Of a stretch of 64,000 nt of DNA, positions 32,800 to 43,216 are shown in pieces. The notes beneath the pieces are model-generated. The model saw nothing but the letters and a program-made list of their open reading frames with translations, had not been told where the DNA came from and did not search any database. Each line of letters begins with the position of its first letter. Position 1 is the first letter of the stretch. The DNA lies in assembly GCA_024742475.1 (NCBI GenBank), contig JANSYI010000005.1, positions 62,001-126,000 on the forward strand, written 5' to 3'. A program made the translations under genes and the position numbers. This DNA comes from a bacterium. GTDB lineage: Bacteria; Myxococcota_A; Polyangia; Nannocystales; Nannocystaceae.

Positions 32800-33744
32800 G
32801 TGACCGTCACGACGATCGACGCCGAGTACCTCGGCCACGAAGGCTTTGCCGCGACCTACCTTCTGCAGCAAGGTGATCGAGCCGCGTTCATCGAGACCGC
32901 CAACGCGCCCGCAGTCCCCAAGATGCTCGAGGTCCTCGCAAACGAGGGCATCAGCCCCGAGCAGGTCGACTTCGTCATCATCACCCACGTGCACCTCGAC
33001 CACGCCGGTGGTGCCGCATCGCTCATGCAGGCGTGCCCCAACGCCACCTTGCTCGCGCACCCCAACGCGGCCAAGCACGCGATCGACCCGAGCAAGCTCG
33101 TGCGAAGCGCCAAGGGGGTCTACGGCGAGGAGCGCTTCGCCCAGATGTACGGCACGATCGATCCGATCCCCGCGTCGCGCGTGCGCATCATGGACGACGA
33201 ATCGCGCCTCGACTGGAACGGCCGCACGCTCCGCTTCCTGCACACGCGTGGGCACGCCAACCACCACTTCTGCATCCAAGACGAGGCATCCGGCGGCATC
33301 TTCACAGGTGACTCGTTCGGGCTGGTGTACCCGGCGCTCCAAGACGACGGCCTCTTCGCGATCCCCTCGACCTCTCCCACCGACTTCGACGCGGCCGCAG
33401 CCAAGGCCAGCCTCGATCGCATCGTCGGCACCGGGGCGAACACCGCCTACCTCACCCACTTCGGCGGAGTGTCCAACCTCGAAGGCGTCGCAAAGCAGCT
33501 CCACGCGCAGCTCGACCGCTACGGCGCGATCGTCGACGAGGCGTTCGCATCCGACCTCGACGATGCGGGCGTCGAAGCGTTCTGCCGCGAGCAGGTGGCC
33601 GCGTTGTTCGACGAGCTGCTCTCCGCGCACGACCTCGACACTCCTCTTGCGCGAAGGATCCTCGCGACCGACATGGACCTCAACGGCCAGGGCGTCGCGT
33701 TCGCGGTCAAGAAGCGCCGCTTCAAGGCTCAGAAGCGCACCTAG
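32800..33744 (+). CDS. MBL-fold metallohydrolase
   Basis: A 314-aa cytosolic metallo-beta-lactamase-fold hydrolase. Zinc ligands: H-V-H-L-D-H (His63-His68), H-A-N-H-H (about 153-157) and F-T-G-D-S. The C-terminal part of about 100 residues is helical. The gene follows the Nei gene by 12 bp, so the two are probably co-transcribed. Substrate unknown; it resembles the YcbL/alkylsulfatase-type hydrolases only at motif level. Confidence 0.83.
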   Translation: MTVTTIDAEYLGHEGFAATYLLQQGDRAAFIETANAPAVPKMLEVLANEGISPEQVDFVIITHVHLDHAGGAASLMQACPNATLLAHPNAAKHAIDPSKLVRSAKGVYGEERFAQMYGTIDPIPASRVRIMDDESRLDWNGRTLRFLHTRGHANHHFCIQDEASGGIFTGDSFGLVYPALQDDGLFAIPSTSPTDFDAAAAKASLDRIVGTGANTAYLTHFGGVSNLEGVAKQLHAQLDRYGAIVDEAFASDLDDAGVEAFCREQVAALFDELLSAHDLDTPLARRILATDMDLNGQGVAFAVKKRRFKAQKRT

Positions 33745-33751
33745 AGCGCAG

Positions 33752-34927
<1,176 letters not shown>

Positions 34928-35020
34928 GCCTGGATGTAGGTGCACGTGGTCTGCCAGGCATGACACCCCTGATTTCGAGGACTTCCCCGCCCCGACCAGG
35001 GGGTTGCGCAACGGTTTTGC

Positions 35021-36217
35021 TCAACTCGGGCAACGCGATCGCCACGCTTGCACGTGGTAGTCGGCGCCGCGGCGCGCCTGCCAGCGGCGATCGAGCCGGG
35101 CGATGGCCTCCTGCGGCGGCACGACGGTCCAGCGCTCGGCGTCGTCCCACAGCTCGAGCCGCGTGAGCGACTCGTGGGCGTCGGGCCCATCGAAGTCGAC
35201 GCGCACCCCGAAGGCATCCTCGAGCCAGCGCCGCGCCGCACCCTCGAAGGCGTCCATCGAATCGATCGAGTCGTCCGCGGCGAGCAGCGCGTAGCCGAGC
35301 AGCGCCTCCTTGAGCTCCTCGTGACCAATGCTCATCAGCAGCTGGTCGAGCACGCCCGCGTTGTTCGCCACGTTCTGAAAGTAGAGGTGGTGAGTCATCT
35401 GCGACGCACGCACTCGCTTCGCGTGCCGGTAGCCCAGGATCGAACGCACCGACAGCCCCACCATCGCAACGGTCGCAGCCCACAAGAAGCCCGACGCGAC
35501 CACGGCCCCGTGCACCAGCACCGCCCACAGCTTGGTCGCGACGCCCCCGAGCGCACCGAGACCTCCGCCGACGATCTTGAGCTTGTCGAACTGGGTCATC
35601 TGCGGTTCCGCGTGGGGAAGCAGCGCCTCCACGTCTTCGAGGGGGATCTCGCGGAACATCTTCAGGCTGACGCGCTCCTCGTCGGCGGGGCGAAACACCA
35701 CCGCGAGTCGGCGAAAGATCTCGACCCTCCGGTCCTCGCCGCGAATCGGGTGCCGCCACGTCCGGACGTTTCGCGTGGTCTCGGCCCTGCCTCTGACGTA
35801 CAGATCGAGGAACGCCATGCGATCGGGGTTGACGCGAATGCGCATGCCGTGCGTGCTCGCGAGGTGGAGCGTGGCCTCGACCTGCCCCTCGTCGAGAGGC
35901 TCGTAGTTGGCCTTGTCGAGCAGGTAGGACACCATGCCGCGCAGCGTCTCGATCCTGCGATCGACGACCGTGGCGTCGCCGTCCTCGCCGTGAGCGATGG
36001 TCTCCCGCGCCGGGTTCACGGGCTCGTAGGCGCGGCCGAGAGCCCGCTTGAAGGCCGATGTCTCCTGCAAGATGGCGTGCTCGAGCGCCCGCTCAAAGGG
36101 CTCGATCTGTGCGGCCACCTCACCGAACGCGTCGCCCTGACGCACGATCTCGGCCATCAGCGCCTCGATGCGCACCGGGATGTACCGGTCATCGGGAAGC
36201 GAAGGCCGCTCGCCCAC
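35021..36217 (-). CDS. DUF3754 (TMEM143-like) membrane protein
   Basis: A 398-aa protein from GTG 36217. The signature L-L-P-H-A-E-P-Q-M-T-Q-F-D-K-L-K-I-V and two central hydrophobic segments (about 225-270) match DUF3754, related to mitochondrial TMEM143. Upstream, an F-R-P-A-D-E-E-R strand precedes it. Biochemical role unknown. It lies upstream of the kinase on the same strand with a 93-bp gap, so co-expression is possible. Confidence 0.78.
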   Translation of the reverse strand: MGERPSLPDDRYIPVRIEALMAEIVRQGDAFGEVAAQIEPFERALEHAILQETSAFKRALGRAYEPVNPARETIAHGEDGDATVVDRRIETLRGMVSYLLDKANYEPLDEGQVEATLHLASTHGMRIRVNPDRMAFLDLYVRGRAETTRNVRTWRHPIRGEDRRVEIFRRLAVVFRPADEERVSLKMFREIPLEDVEALLPHAEPQMTQFDKLKIVGGGLGALGGVATKLWAVLVHGAVVASGFLWAATVAMVGLSVRSILGYRHAKRVRASQMTHHLYFQNVANNAGVLDQLLMSIGHEELKEALLGYALLAADDSIDSMDAFEGAARRWLEDAFGVRVDFDGPDAHESLTRLELWDDAERWTVVPPQEAIARLDRRWQARRGADYHVQAWRSRCPS

Positions 36218-36346
36218 GCCCAGAGTCTACTCCCTTTGTTCACCGTGGTGCTCGGGCTGCCCGACGTTCAGGGCTGTACGCGTACCCATCGTCCATCGCG
36301 CGCAAACGTGCCGTCCCACGAGGCGACGTGTACCCTGAAAGACTCC

Positions 36347-37057
36347 ATGGGGAGTCTCGCTGAGGCGGCGGGCAAGTTCGCCGAAAAGCTGGCCGACGTT
36401 CTCGACGTCTTCGACCTCTCGTTCTTCGTCGCGGGTTCGGCGGCTCTGGGCGCGTTCCTCGTGTGGCTGTCACAAAACGGCGTCGATGTCCCCGAGGGAC
36501 TGTCGGCCGACCGAGCCCTGGTAGCCGTCATCGCGGCGTACGTGCTCGGCCTCGCCACCTATGCCCTCGGGCGGGCCATCCGGCGCAAAGGCCTGGAGCG
36601 CATCCCCATGCTGGCCGGCCACGACAACGCCAAGCGCATGGCTGAACTCTACGCCCAGCACCGGCTCGAGCGCGTCGCCGACTTCCGCGCGTACGCCAAC
36701 GACCAAGCCGCGCTCTACAGCCGCCTGTGGGTCCTCGTCCGTACCGAGCCCGGCCTCCGAGAGACCTACGCGCTCGCGCGGCGGTACTGGATCCTCGGTG
36801 CGGCCTACGACGGCATCGGGTTCGCGGCACTCCTGTGGCTGCTCCCGGTCGCAGGGCTCGACACGCCGATGCCCGTCCGCGGACTGCTCGGCGCAGGCCT
36901 CGTCGCCTCGGCGCTCCTGGCGTGGCGGCAGGCGAGCATGTACCACCGCTACCAGGTCGACGAGCTCGCCGCGACCGCGGCCCACTGGCACGTGACGAGC
37001 GTCGAGCCCGCAGCGGTCGACGCTGCCGCCGATGACCTCGGCGTCGACGCCGAGTAG
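36347..37057 (+). CDS. Predicted four-TM membrane protein
   Basis: A 236-aa protein from ATG 36347 with hydrophobic segments near 25-42, 58-75, 157-170 and 180-200, and a helical soluble insert (about 85-145) containing G-H-D-N-A-K-R-M. The C-terminus is acidic. It is not recognised. It is transcribed divergently from the DUF3754 gene with 129 bp between. Confidence 0.72.
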   Translation: MGSLAEAAGKFAEKLADVLDVFDLSFFVAGSAALGAFLVWLSQNGVDVPEGLSADRALVAVIAAYVLGLATYALGRAIRRKGLERIPMLAGHDNAKRMAELYAQHRLERVADFRAYANDQAALYSRLWVLVRTEPGLRETYALARRYWILGAAYDGIGFAALLWLLPVAGLDTPMPVRGLLGAGLVASALLAWRQASMYHRYQVDELAATAAHWHVTSVEPAAVDAAADDLGVDAE

Positions 37058-37097
37058 CACTCGCGCGTTTGCGCGCAATCGTCGCTTTTTCTCGCGA

Positions 37098-37140
37098 ATG
37101 ACATCGAGGCGATCGGGAAAACCGATCGATCTGGTGTCAT
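37098..37140. promoter_or_regulatory. Nested inverted repeat upstream of a secreted-protein gene
   Basis: ATGACA (37098-37103) pairs with TGTCAT (37135-37140) and, on exactly the same dyad axis, CGATCGG (37110-37116) pairs with CCGATCG (37122-37128) around GAAAA. It ends 22 bp before ATG 37163 and just ahead of the AAGGGGA ribosome site, so it could be an operator or a 5'UTR stem-loop. Confidence 0.5.
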
Positions 37141-37162
37141 AGTTCGTAAGGGGATAGACGAC

Positions 37163-37576
37163 ATGAGCCGACATCGACACCACCGTATGTTCGCCTGGGT
37201 TCTCGGGGCTGCTCTGAGCGCAACGACCTTCGCCGCAGCGCCCGTCCAGAGCGCCCAGGCGGCCGAAGCTGCCGAGTTCTCCGTCGCCGTCGTCAAGATC
37301 ACCGTCCGCGAGGCCAACGGCCGCGTGTATCGCGCAAGGACGCGCGCGATCCGCATGGGCGACGCAGCCTCGTTCGAAGTCGTCTCCGACCTCCACCGCC
37401 ACGAAATCAAGGTCTCGGCCGGCGACGCCGGTGCGGAGGTCCGCTACAGCCGCGATGGCGGCGAGTTGGCGCATCGCACCGCCTCGCTCGGCCGCGTCAC
37501 CGAGAAGCTCGAAGCCGACGGCCACACGGTCACCGTCCAGATCGTCCCCACCTCGGTTCGCGTCGGCACTCGCTAG
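37163..37576 (+). CDS. Small secreted protein, unknown function
   Basis: A 137-aa protein from ATG 37163 with a strong ribosome site (AAGGGGA). A basic His/Arg-rich start, hydrophobic core and A-Q-A-A-E-A cleavage region (about residue 35) give a Sec signal. The mature 100 residues are a compact beta-rich domain (V-V-K-I-T-V-R, S-F-E-V-V-S-D, V-T-V-Q-I-V). It is not recognised. Confidence 0.75.
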   Translation: MSRHRHHRMFAWVLGAALSATTFAAAPVQSAQAAEAAEFSVAVVKITVREANGRVYRARTRAIRMGDAASFEVVSDLHRHEIKVSAGDAGAEVRYSRDGGELAHRTASLGRVTEKLEADGHTVTVQIVPTSVRVGTR

Positions 37577-37627
37577 ATCGGTTTCCTCTTTCGTTCTCCC
37601 GGCTTATCCTCAGTCGGGGGAGTTGCG

Positions 37628-39025
37628 GTGTTCGGGAAGACGAGCTGGGTTCTCAAGGGCGTCCGGGGTGCACACGCCCACGCGATCTACGTCCTCGAGT
37701 CGGATGTGATCCTGGGTCGCTCCGCGGAGGCTGACATTCAGATCCTCGACCAGAGGGTGTCGCGTCAGCACGCGCGCCTCCGTGTCAGCAGCGCCGAGGT
37801 CATCCTCGAAGACCTCGGCAGCCACAACGGCACGTTCCTCCACGGGCACAAGGTCGCTCGGCGGCCCCTTCGCGAAGGTGATCGCATCCGAGTTGGTGTG
37901 TCCGAATACGTCTTGGACAGCATCAAGGGCAAGGTGCTGACGTCGGCGATCTTCCTCAACAAGCTGACCACGAAGGACACGATGGGCGCCACGGCGGTGA
38001 CGCGGCGTGTGACTCGCGAGATCCTGACCGCCCAGACGGCCGAGATGCCCGCGCACCGCCAGTCTCACGAAATCACCGCGCGCATCGACGAGCAACCCCC
38101 CGCACCGCAGCCCGAGCAGCGCGCAGCACCGCCGAAGCGACAGCGCATGCGGCTCGCTCGGGAGCCCGCGCCACCTCCGAGCGCCGGGCACGAACACGAG
38201 GAGCCCGCCTACCTTCGCGAGCAGCGTGAGCGCGCCGTACGGCTGCCGACGCCCCTCCCCGGTGACCTCGAGTGGAGGCCCGAAGGTGCAGACCCCAACG
38301 ACGAGGTCCCCGCCGAGCCTGCGCCCGAGAGCCCTCGACCGACGAGCCCCCGCCCGCAGCCCACCCGGGTCGATGCCCCACCGCAGCAGGACGACGCTCG
38401 GCTGCTCGAGGCGATGGCGGAGGCCGAGACGGTGCCCCTGGATCCCCGCTCCCAGCGGGTCCCGACGCCTCTGCCGGCCTCGATGCAAGCGATCGGCACG
38501 CGGCGCCCAGTGTCTGCCCCGCTCCCCCAGCGCGACCCGGCGCCGCCCGCCGAAGAGTCCCTCGACCACGACGACGATGCCGACGACGGGGGCTTCGAAG
38601 CCGCCCAGCGCACCGTGGACGCGGTCATCCGCCTCCTCAAGCTCCGGGCGCAGGAGAGCGGCGGTGCCCTGCTCAAGATGCAGGACCGCCAGGCTCTCCG
38701 CCGCCTCGAGGGGGTGCTCCGAGAGTCGCGGCGCAACCGCTCGAACCGCCGCCGATGGAGCCGGCTGCCGTGCCGACTCGCCGCGCAGGTCGGACGAGAG
38801 GAGACCGACGCGAAGGTGACCGACATCGGTGCCGGAGGTCTACGCGTCAGCGGGAGGTCGCTTCCGGTTCAACCCGGCGACACCGTCAACGTGCGCGTGC
38901 ACCTCGGCGAAGGACCGCTGACCCGCGTCGCCGTGTTTCAGACCAAGGTCGCGTGGGTCGCCTCCGACACCGGCTCGTTCGGTGCCATCTTCTCCGGTCC
39001 TGCGCACTGGGAACTGGCGAGCTGA
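37628..39025 (+). CDS. FHA-linker-PilZ signalling protein
   Basis: A 465-aa protein from GTG 37628 (GGGGGAG upstream). The N-terminal FHA domain (about 25-95) has G-R-S, S-R-Q-H-A-R and L-G-S-H-N-G-T-F-L-H-G, the phosphothreonine-binding set. A long Pro/Glu/Arg-rich linker (about 130-320) contains repeated P-T-P-L-P. The C-terminal PilZ domain has R-L-P-C-R, but the D-x-S-x-x-G motif reads D-I-G-A-G-G, so c-di-GMP binding is uncertain. It would join kinase-dependent phospho signalling to a PilZ output. Confidence 0.85.
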   Translation: MFGKTSWVLKGVRGAHAHAIYVLESDVILGRSAEADIQILDQRVSRQHARLRVSSAEVILEDLGSHNGTFLHGHKVARRPLREGDRIRVGVSEYVLDSIKGKVLTSAIFLNKLTTKDTMGATAVTRRVTREILTAQTAEMPAHRQSHEITARIDEQPPAPQPEQRAAPPKRQRMRLAREPAPPPSAGHEHEEPAYLREQRERAVRLPTPLPGDLEWRPEGADPNDEVPAEPAPESPRPTSPRPQPTRVDAPPQQDDARLLEAMAEAETVPLDPRSQRVPTPLPASMQAIGTRRPVSAPLPQRDPAPPAEESLDHDDDADDGGFEAAQRTVDAVIRLLKLRAQESGGALLKMQDRQALRRLEGVLRESRRNRSNRRRWSRLPCRLAAQVGREETDAKVTDIGAGGLRVSGRSLPVQPGDTVNVRVHLGEGPLTRVAVFQTKVAWVASDTGSFGAIFSGPAHWELAS

Positions 39026-39067
39026 CGCGGGCGTAACTTCGCGCTCCTGAGCGCAGTACCGGGCGGC

Positions 39068-39724
39068 ATGAAGCTCTACTGGGGTAGCGGGAGTCCGTTC
39101 GCGTGGAGAGCCATGCTCGCGCTCATCATCAAGGGCGCCCCATTCGAGGACCAGCTGCTCTCCTTCTCCGACAAGGAGCACAAGTCGGCCGAGTACTTGA
39201 AGATCTCCCCGCGCGGAAAAGTGCCCGCGCTGGTGGACGGCGACACGGTCGTCACCGAGTCACTCGCCATCATTCACTACGTCGACCGACGCGTCCCGTC
39301 GCCTCCGCTGTTCGGAGACACCCCGGCCGAGGCGGGCCGCATCGCGCAGCGCGTTCAGGAGCACGAGAACTACCTCGGTCGCGCCGCGCATGCGCTCATG
39401 ACCGCGGTGTTCCGCGGCAAGGCGGCCGAGCGAGCGGACGAGCTGCGGCCGCACGCCGACGCGCTCCGCAAGGAGCTCGACGCGCTCGACACGCTGCTGC
39501 AAGACGCGCCATGGCTCGGCGGCACACGGGTGAGCGCCGCCGACATCGTGCTCTACCCCACGATTTGCCTGCTCGAGCGCATCGCGGGGCGTCCCGAGGT
39601 GCAGGCGCTCGAGCTCGGCATCCCGGTGCTCGCCACTGATCATCCGCGCGTCGCGGATTTCAAGGAGCGGTTTTCGCAGCTTCCAGGGGTCGATCGCGCA
39701 CATCCTCCGCATTGGAAGAGCTGA
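39068..39724 (+). CDS. Glutathione S-transferase family protein
   Basis: A 218-aa protein. An N-terminal thioredoxin-like domain (K-L-Y-W-G-S-G-S-P-F-A-W-R, K-V-P-A-L-V-D-G, V-T-E-S-L-A-I-I-H-Y) with cis-Pro and the E-S glutathione motif, then an all-helical domain including S-A-A-D-I-V-L-Y-P (N-capping box). The first residues have Ser in the catalytic region (G-S-G-S-P-F), as in zeta/Ser-type GSTs. Confidence 0.87.
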   Translation: MKLYWGSGSPFAWRAMLALIIKGAPFEDQLLSFSDKEHKSAEYLKISPRGKVPALVDGDTVVTESLAIIHYVDRRVPSPPLFGDTPAEAGRIAQRVQEHENYLGRAAHALMTAVFRGKAAERADELRPHADALRKELDALDTLLQDAPWLGGTRVSAADIVLYPTICLLERIAGRPEVQALELGIPVLATDHPRVADFKERFSQLPGVDRAHPPHWKS

Positions 39725-39763
39725 CCGTACGGCTCGATTCCCGTCGCTGATAGACTCACGCCG

Positions 39764-40786
39764 ATGGGGACCGCAGGCCGACTCGCCGGACTCGTCGTCG
39801 TGGCGTCACTCGGATGCTCGTTCGACTCCGTGGGAGGCAACGAGAGCGCGCTGGGAAGCGCAGGGAGCAGTACGCCGACCTCGGGTGACGACACCGCGGA
39901 CTCCAGCGGCGACTCCACGGGTGCCGACTCGGCCGGGATGGGAAGCGCCGAGGGGACCTCGGTCGCGGGCTCGACCTCGGTCGGCAGCGAAGAGGCGTGC
40001 GTGGACGCGTGCATCCCCCAAGTCCCCGCGGGCTGGCTCGGCCCCTACTACGCGGCCGAAGTTGCCAACGCGATCGACTGCCCGGCCGGCTATGCGGTTC
40101 AGGACGTGGCCTACGCGGGGCTCGTCGCGCCCGAAGCCGACTGCGCGTGCAGCTGCGACGCAGCGCCCGGAGACTGCCGCGTCGACGTGTTGCTCTCGGC
40201 GCAGGGCTGCCCCGGCGGACTGACCGAGACCGTCACCGATGGGCAATGCGCGGGCAACCACACCCTCGGCGTCGACGTCTACGGGCGAGCCACGCTGCAC
40301 GGCTCACCTGGCGCCTGCACGCCCAACCTCGTCCAGACCGCAGCACCTGCAGAGTGGATGACCACCGTCACCCTGTGTGCCGCGCCCGCGCGCGGGGGCG
40401 ACTGCGGCGGCGACCGCTGCACCGCGGCCGAGCCCGAGGGCATCGCCACCAGCGCCTGCATCTCCAAGGACGGCGACCACCCGTGCCCCGGCGGAGGCTA
40501 CGACGCCCGCACCCTCTACCATCGCTCGGTCTCCGACGACCGCTCGTGTGTCGGCTGCAACTGCGGCGGCAGCTCGGCCTGCGAGGCGCAGGCGTTCGCC
40601 CACGACAACGGGAGCTGCACCGACAGCGGCCAGCCCCTGCCCTTCAACAGCTGCGTCGACCTCCAGGTGTCGGGCACCTACGGGGTCACCGCGTCCATCG
40701 CTCCGACCACGTGCACGCCGAGCCAAGCCACGCCCGCCGGTCAGGCCGAGCCAGCCGACCCCGTCACGGTCTGCTGCGCACAGTAG
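39764..40786 (+). CDS. Cys-rich lipoprotein
   Basis: A 340-aa product from ATG 39764. Lipobox S-L-G-C (Cys18), Ser/Gly/Asp/Thr linker to about residue 75, then more than 20 Cys in C-A-C-S-C, C-V-G-C-N-C and similar clusters, suggesting a disulfide-knitted secreted domain. It is not recognised; similar lipoproteins are numerous in myxobacterial secretomes. Its stop abuts the convergent gene's stop. Confidence 0.78.
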   Translation: MGTAGRLAGLVVVASLGCSFDSVGGNESALGSAGSSTPTSGDDTADSSGDSTGADSAGMGSAEGTSVAGSTSVGSEEACVDACIPQVPAGWLGPYYAAEVANAIDCPAGYAVQDVAYAGLVAPEADCACSCDAAPGDCRVDVLLSAQGCPGGLTETVTDGQCAGNHTLGVDVYGRATLHGSPGACTPNLVQTAAPAEWMTTVTLCAAPARGGDCGGDRCTAAEPEGIATSACISKDGDHPCPGGGYDARTLYHRSVSDDRSCVGCNCGGSSACEAQAFAHDNGSCTDSGQPLPFNSCVDLQVSGTYGVTASIAPTTCTPSQATPAGQAEPADPVTVCCAQ

Positions 40787-42418
40787 TCAGACCCAAGGCA
40801 GCATGCGCGCGACCGCCTCCGCGGACAGCGAGCGCCCCCCCGCGAAGCGGATGCGAACATCACGGCCCTCTTGCGCCACCCGACGAAGCTCGGTCGTCAG
40901 CACGCGCATCCGGTCGTAGGTGGCGATGTCGAACGTCGGGTCGGCGGGGCGCACGTCTACGAGCCGCTCGTCGTCATATCGGGAGCGAACCCTGCCCCCT
41001 CGGAACACGAGCGTCCGCCGTACGCCGTCGTCGAAGCTGATCGCGGCGTTGGCCAGCCTTCGGAGCCATCGGCCTCGCCGCACTTCGAGCGCGAAGAACA
41101 CCAGCGTGTCCTCGAGGTTCCGCAGCACCCGCGCGGCGTCCCACGACTCATCGCCCTCCTCTCGCTCGTCGGCCCCAGCCTCCTTTCGGGCTTGGCTGTC
41201 CCATCGCAGCAGCCCCGCAGCGAGGAACGACGTTAGGGCGCGAGGATTCCGCTCGAGGAACTGCGCGAGGCCATCGTCGAGCACGTCGGGCGGGAGCTCC
41301 TCGGGCGTCCAGCCAAACGCCTGCGTGATGGCGCCCTGCTCTCGCTCGCCTGCGAGCAGGCGTCGTAGGCCGACGTGTCGGCGCTGTCGCCATCGCGACG
41401 GCAGCGGGCCGACGGGAAACTCCGCGGTGGGCTCCGGAGAGACGGTCAAGAGGTCCTTCGAAGCAAAACAGGGCGTACGCGCCTCACCGAGCAGCGCCAA
41501 GTTGTAGGGCGGCTCGAGCAGCTTGATCGTGTCGGTCTCGAGCAGGGCGGCCTCGAGCGGCGTCGCGGTGGGCGTGACGTCGAGGTCGCGGACCTGGGAG
41601 AGCAGTTCGAGCATCCGTTCGTCGCGGCGAGACTGCTTCTGAAAGTAGCTGTTCACGCGGCGGCGAAGCGAGGTCGCCTTGCCGACGTAGAGCAGGTCGC
41701 CGCTGCTGCGGAGCATGCGATAGACGCCGGGCTGGTCGGGCAGGCCCAGTCGCGTCTCCCGAGGCAGAGGAAACACCTTTCGGTCCCGCCGGGGCGTGTC
41801 CTCGTGCGTGAGCGCGACCGCGTCGTCCCAGTCGTCGATGCCCTTCTCGGCGAGCAGCGGTACGAGGTGATGCCAGACGAACGCCGTGGCGCGGACGTGG
41901 TCCCCGCTGCGGCGCAGCTGCTCTACGCCGAGGCCGAAGTATCCCGCCAGCGCTCGGAGGCCGCGCCGGGGCAGGTCGGGCAGTAACCGGCGCGCCACCT
42001 CGAGCGTACACAGAGTATCGAAGGGCAACGCCTGCTCGAGCGCCATAGGCTGCAGAAACGACAGCTCGAAGCGCGCGCAGTGGATGACCGCTCGGGTCGG
42101 CGCTCGCTCTTGGCACGTCGCACACAGATCGGCCCACACCTCGTCGATCGGGCAGGCTCGGTCCAGCGCCGCGGTGTCGATGCCAGTCACGCGCGTGATG
42201 ATCTTCGGCACCGTCGCTTCGGGTGGCTGGGCGATGAGCCTCGTCCGAACGTCGACGTCGGTGTCGTCCGCTCTCGCCCAAGCCCAGCCCAACTCGAGCA
42301 GGTTTCCGTGGGCGGGAGAGGCACCCGTCGCCTGGGCGTCGAGCACCAAGACGTCGAGGTCCCGCAGCGACACGCCCCAATGCGTAGCATCTCGAGCGCT
42401 GCCCCGTAGACTCCCCAC
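40787..42418 (-). CDS. DnaQ-like domain fused to UvrC-type GIY-YIG nuclease
   Basis: A 543-aa protein. The N-terminal 180 residues have the DnaQ/DEDDh exonuclease fold, but the catalytic acids are changed: D-A-Q at 27-29 in place of D-x-E, H-C-A-R-F-E in place of H-N-x-x-F-D, and H-x-x-A-T-A in place of H-x-x-x-x-D. A GIY-YIG domain follows (Q-P-G-V-Y-R-M, L-L-Y-V-G-K-A-T-S-L-R-R-R-V-N-S-Y-F), intact as in UvrC/Cho. The rest (about 290-543) is unknown. The domain order matches the actinobacterial DEDDh-GIY-YIG UvrC-like proteins. The start is uncertain: GTG 42418 leaves 1 bp to the divergent msrA start; GTG 42373 is the alternative. Confidence 0.83.
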   Translation of the reverse strand: MGSLRGSARDATHWGVSLRDLDVLVLDAQATGASPAHGNLLELGWAWARADDTDVDVRTRLIAQPPEATVPKIITRVTGIDTAALDRACPIDEVWADLCATCQERAPTRAVIHCARFELSFLQPMALEQALPFDTLCTLEVARRLLPDLPRRGLRALAGYFGLGVEQLRRSGDHVRATAFVWHHLVPLLAEKGIDDWDDAVALTHEDTPRRDRKVFPLPRETRLGLPDQPGVYRMLRSSGDLLYVGKATSLRRRVNSYFQKQSRRDERMLELLSQVRDLDVTPTATPLEAALLETDTIKLLEPPYNLALLGEARTPCFASKDLLTVSPEPTAEFPVGPLPSRWRQRRHVGLRRLLAGEREQGAITQAFGWTPEELPPDVLDDGLAQFLERNPRALTSFLAAGLLRWDSQARKEAGADEREEGDESWDAARVLRNLEDTLVFFALEVRRGRWLRRLANAAISFDDGVRRTLVFRGGRVRSRYDDERLVDVRPADPTFDIATYDRMRVLTTELRRVAQEGRDVRIRFAGGRSLSAEAVARMLPWV

Positions 42419-42419
42419 G

Positions 42420-43067
42420 ATGCCGAACGCCCAGTCACTCGGTCACACGCGACTCGCGGCCTGCGTGGCCGCCCTCCTCGCGGCAGGAGCGTGCTCTGGT
42501 TCGTCCTCCGAGCCCGCGGCCACCGTGGCGCCGCCCACCAACGCCCCCCTCGAACGCGGCGAATCCGAAGCGCCCGACCAGCAGCAGTTCGCCTACTTTG
42601 CCGGCGGTTGCTTCTGGGGTGTCGAGCACTTCCTCGAGCAGATGGACGGCGTGTTCGAGGTGGAGTCGGGCTACATGGGCGGCACCAAGGACAACCCCAC
42701 CTACGAAGACGTGCTCACCCACGCGACCGGCCACCTCGAAGCGGTCAGGGTCCGCTTCGACCCCGCGAAGGTCAGCTACCGCGCGCTCGCGAAGCGCTTC
42801 TTCGAGATTCACGACCCCACGCAGCGCGATGGACAAGGGCCGGATATCGGCAACCAGTACCTCTCCGCGGTGTTCTACGTGGATGACGACCAGAAGCGCG
42901 ATACCGAGGCGTTGATCGACCTCTTGGAGGAGCGAGGCTACGACGTCGCGACCACGGTGAGGCCGGCAGACGACTTCTGGATGGCCGAGGGCTACCACCA
43001 GGACTACTACGCGCGCACCGGCAAGACCCCCTACTGCCACGCACGTGTGCGTCGGTTCGACGACTGA
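42420..43067 (+). CDS. msrA: Peptide methionine sulfoxide reductase MsrA, lipoprotein form
   Basis: A 215-aa protein: lipobox A-A-G-A-C (Cys25), short linker, then the MsrA domain with catalytic G-C-F-W-G (Cys64), G-Y-M-G-G-T, Y-E-D-V, T-G-H-L-E-A-V and H-D-P-T...D-I-G-N-Q-Y. It reduces Met-S-sulfoxide in proteins; the lipid anchor puts it in the periplasm or at the outer membrane, where it would repair exported proteins. A C-terminal Cys (Y-C-H) may resolve the sulfenic acid. Confidence 0.92.
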   Translation: MPNAQSLGHTRLAACVAALLAAGACSGSSSEPAATVAPPTNAPLERGESEAPDQQQFAYFAGGCFWGVEHFLEQMDGVFEVESGYMGGTKDNPTYEDVLTHATGHLEAVRVRFDPAKVSYRALAKRFFEIHDPTQRDGQGPDIGNQYLSAVFYVDDDQKRDTEALIDLLEERGYDVATTVRPADDFWMAEGYHQDYYARTGKTPYCHARVRRFDD

Positions 43068-43216
43068 GCGATCTCGGCCAGCGTTATGTACGCGGCGCCA
43101 CGACAGTGGGCTGCCACCACTGATCTGCCCACCTTGCCCCCGTCGTCGCGCAGCCCCAGCCGCTGCGCAACGAAGGCGAGGAGCGGCACGATCGGCCCCG
43201 TATTCGTGGGCCCACG

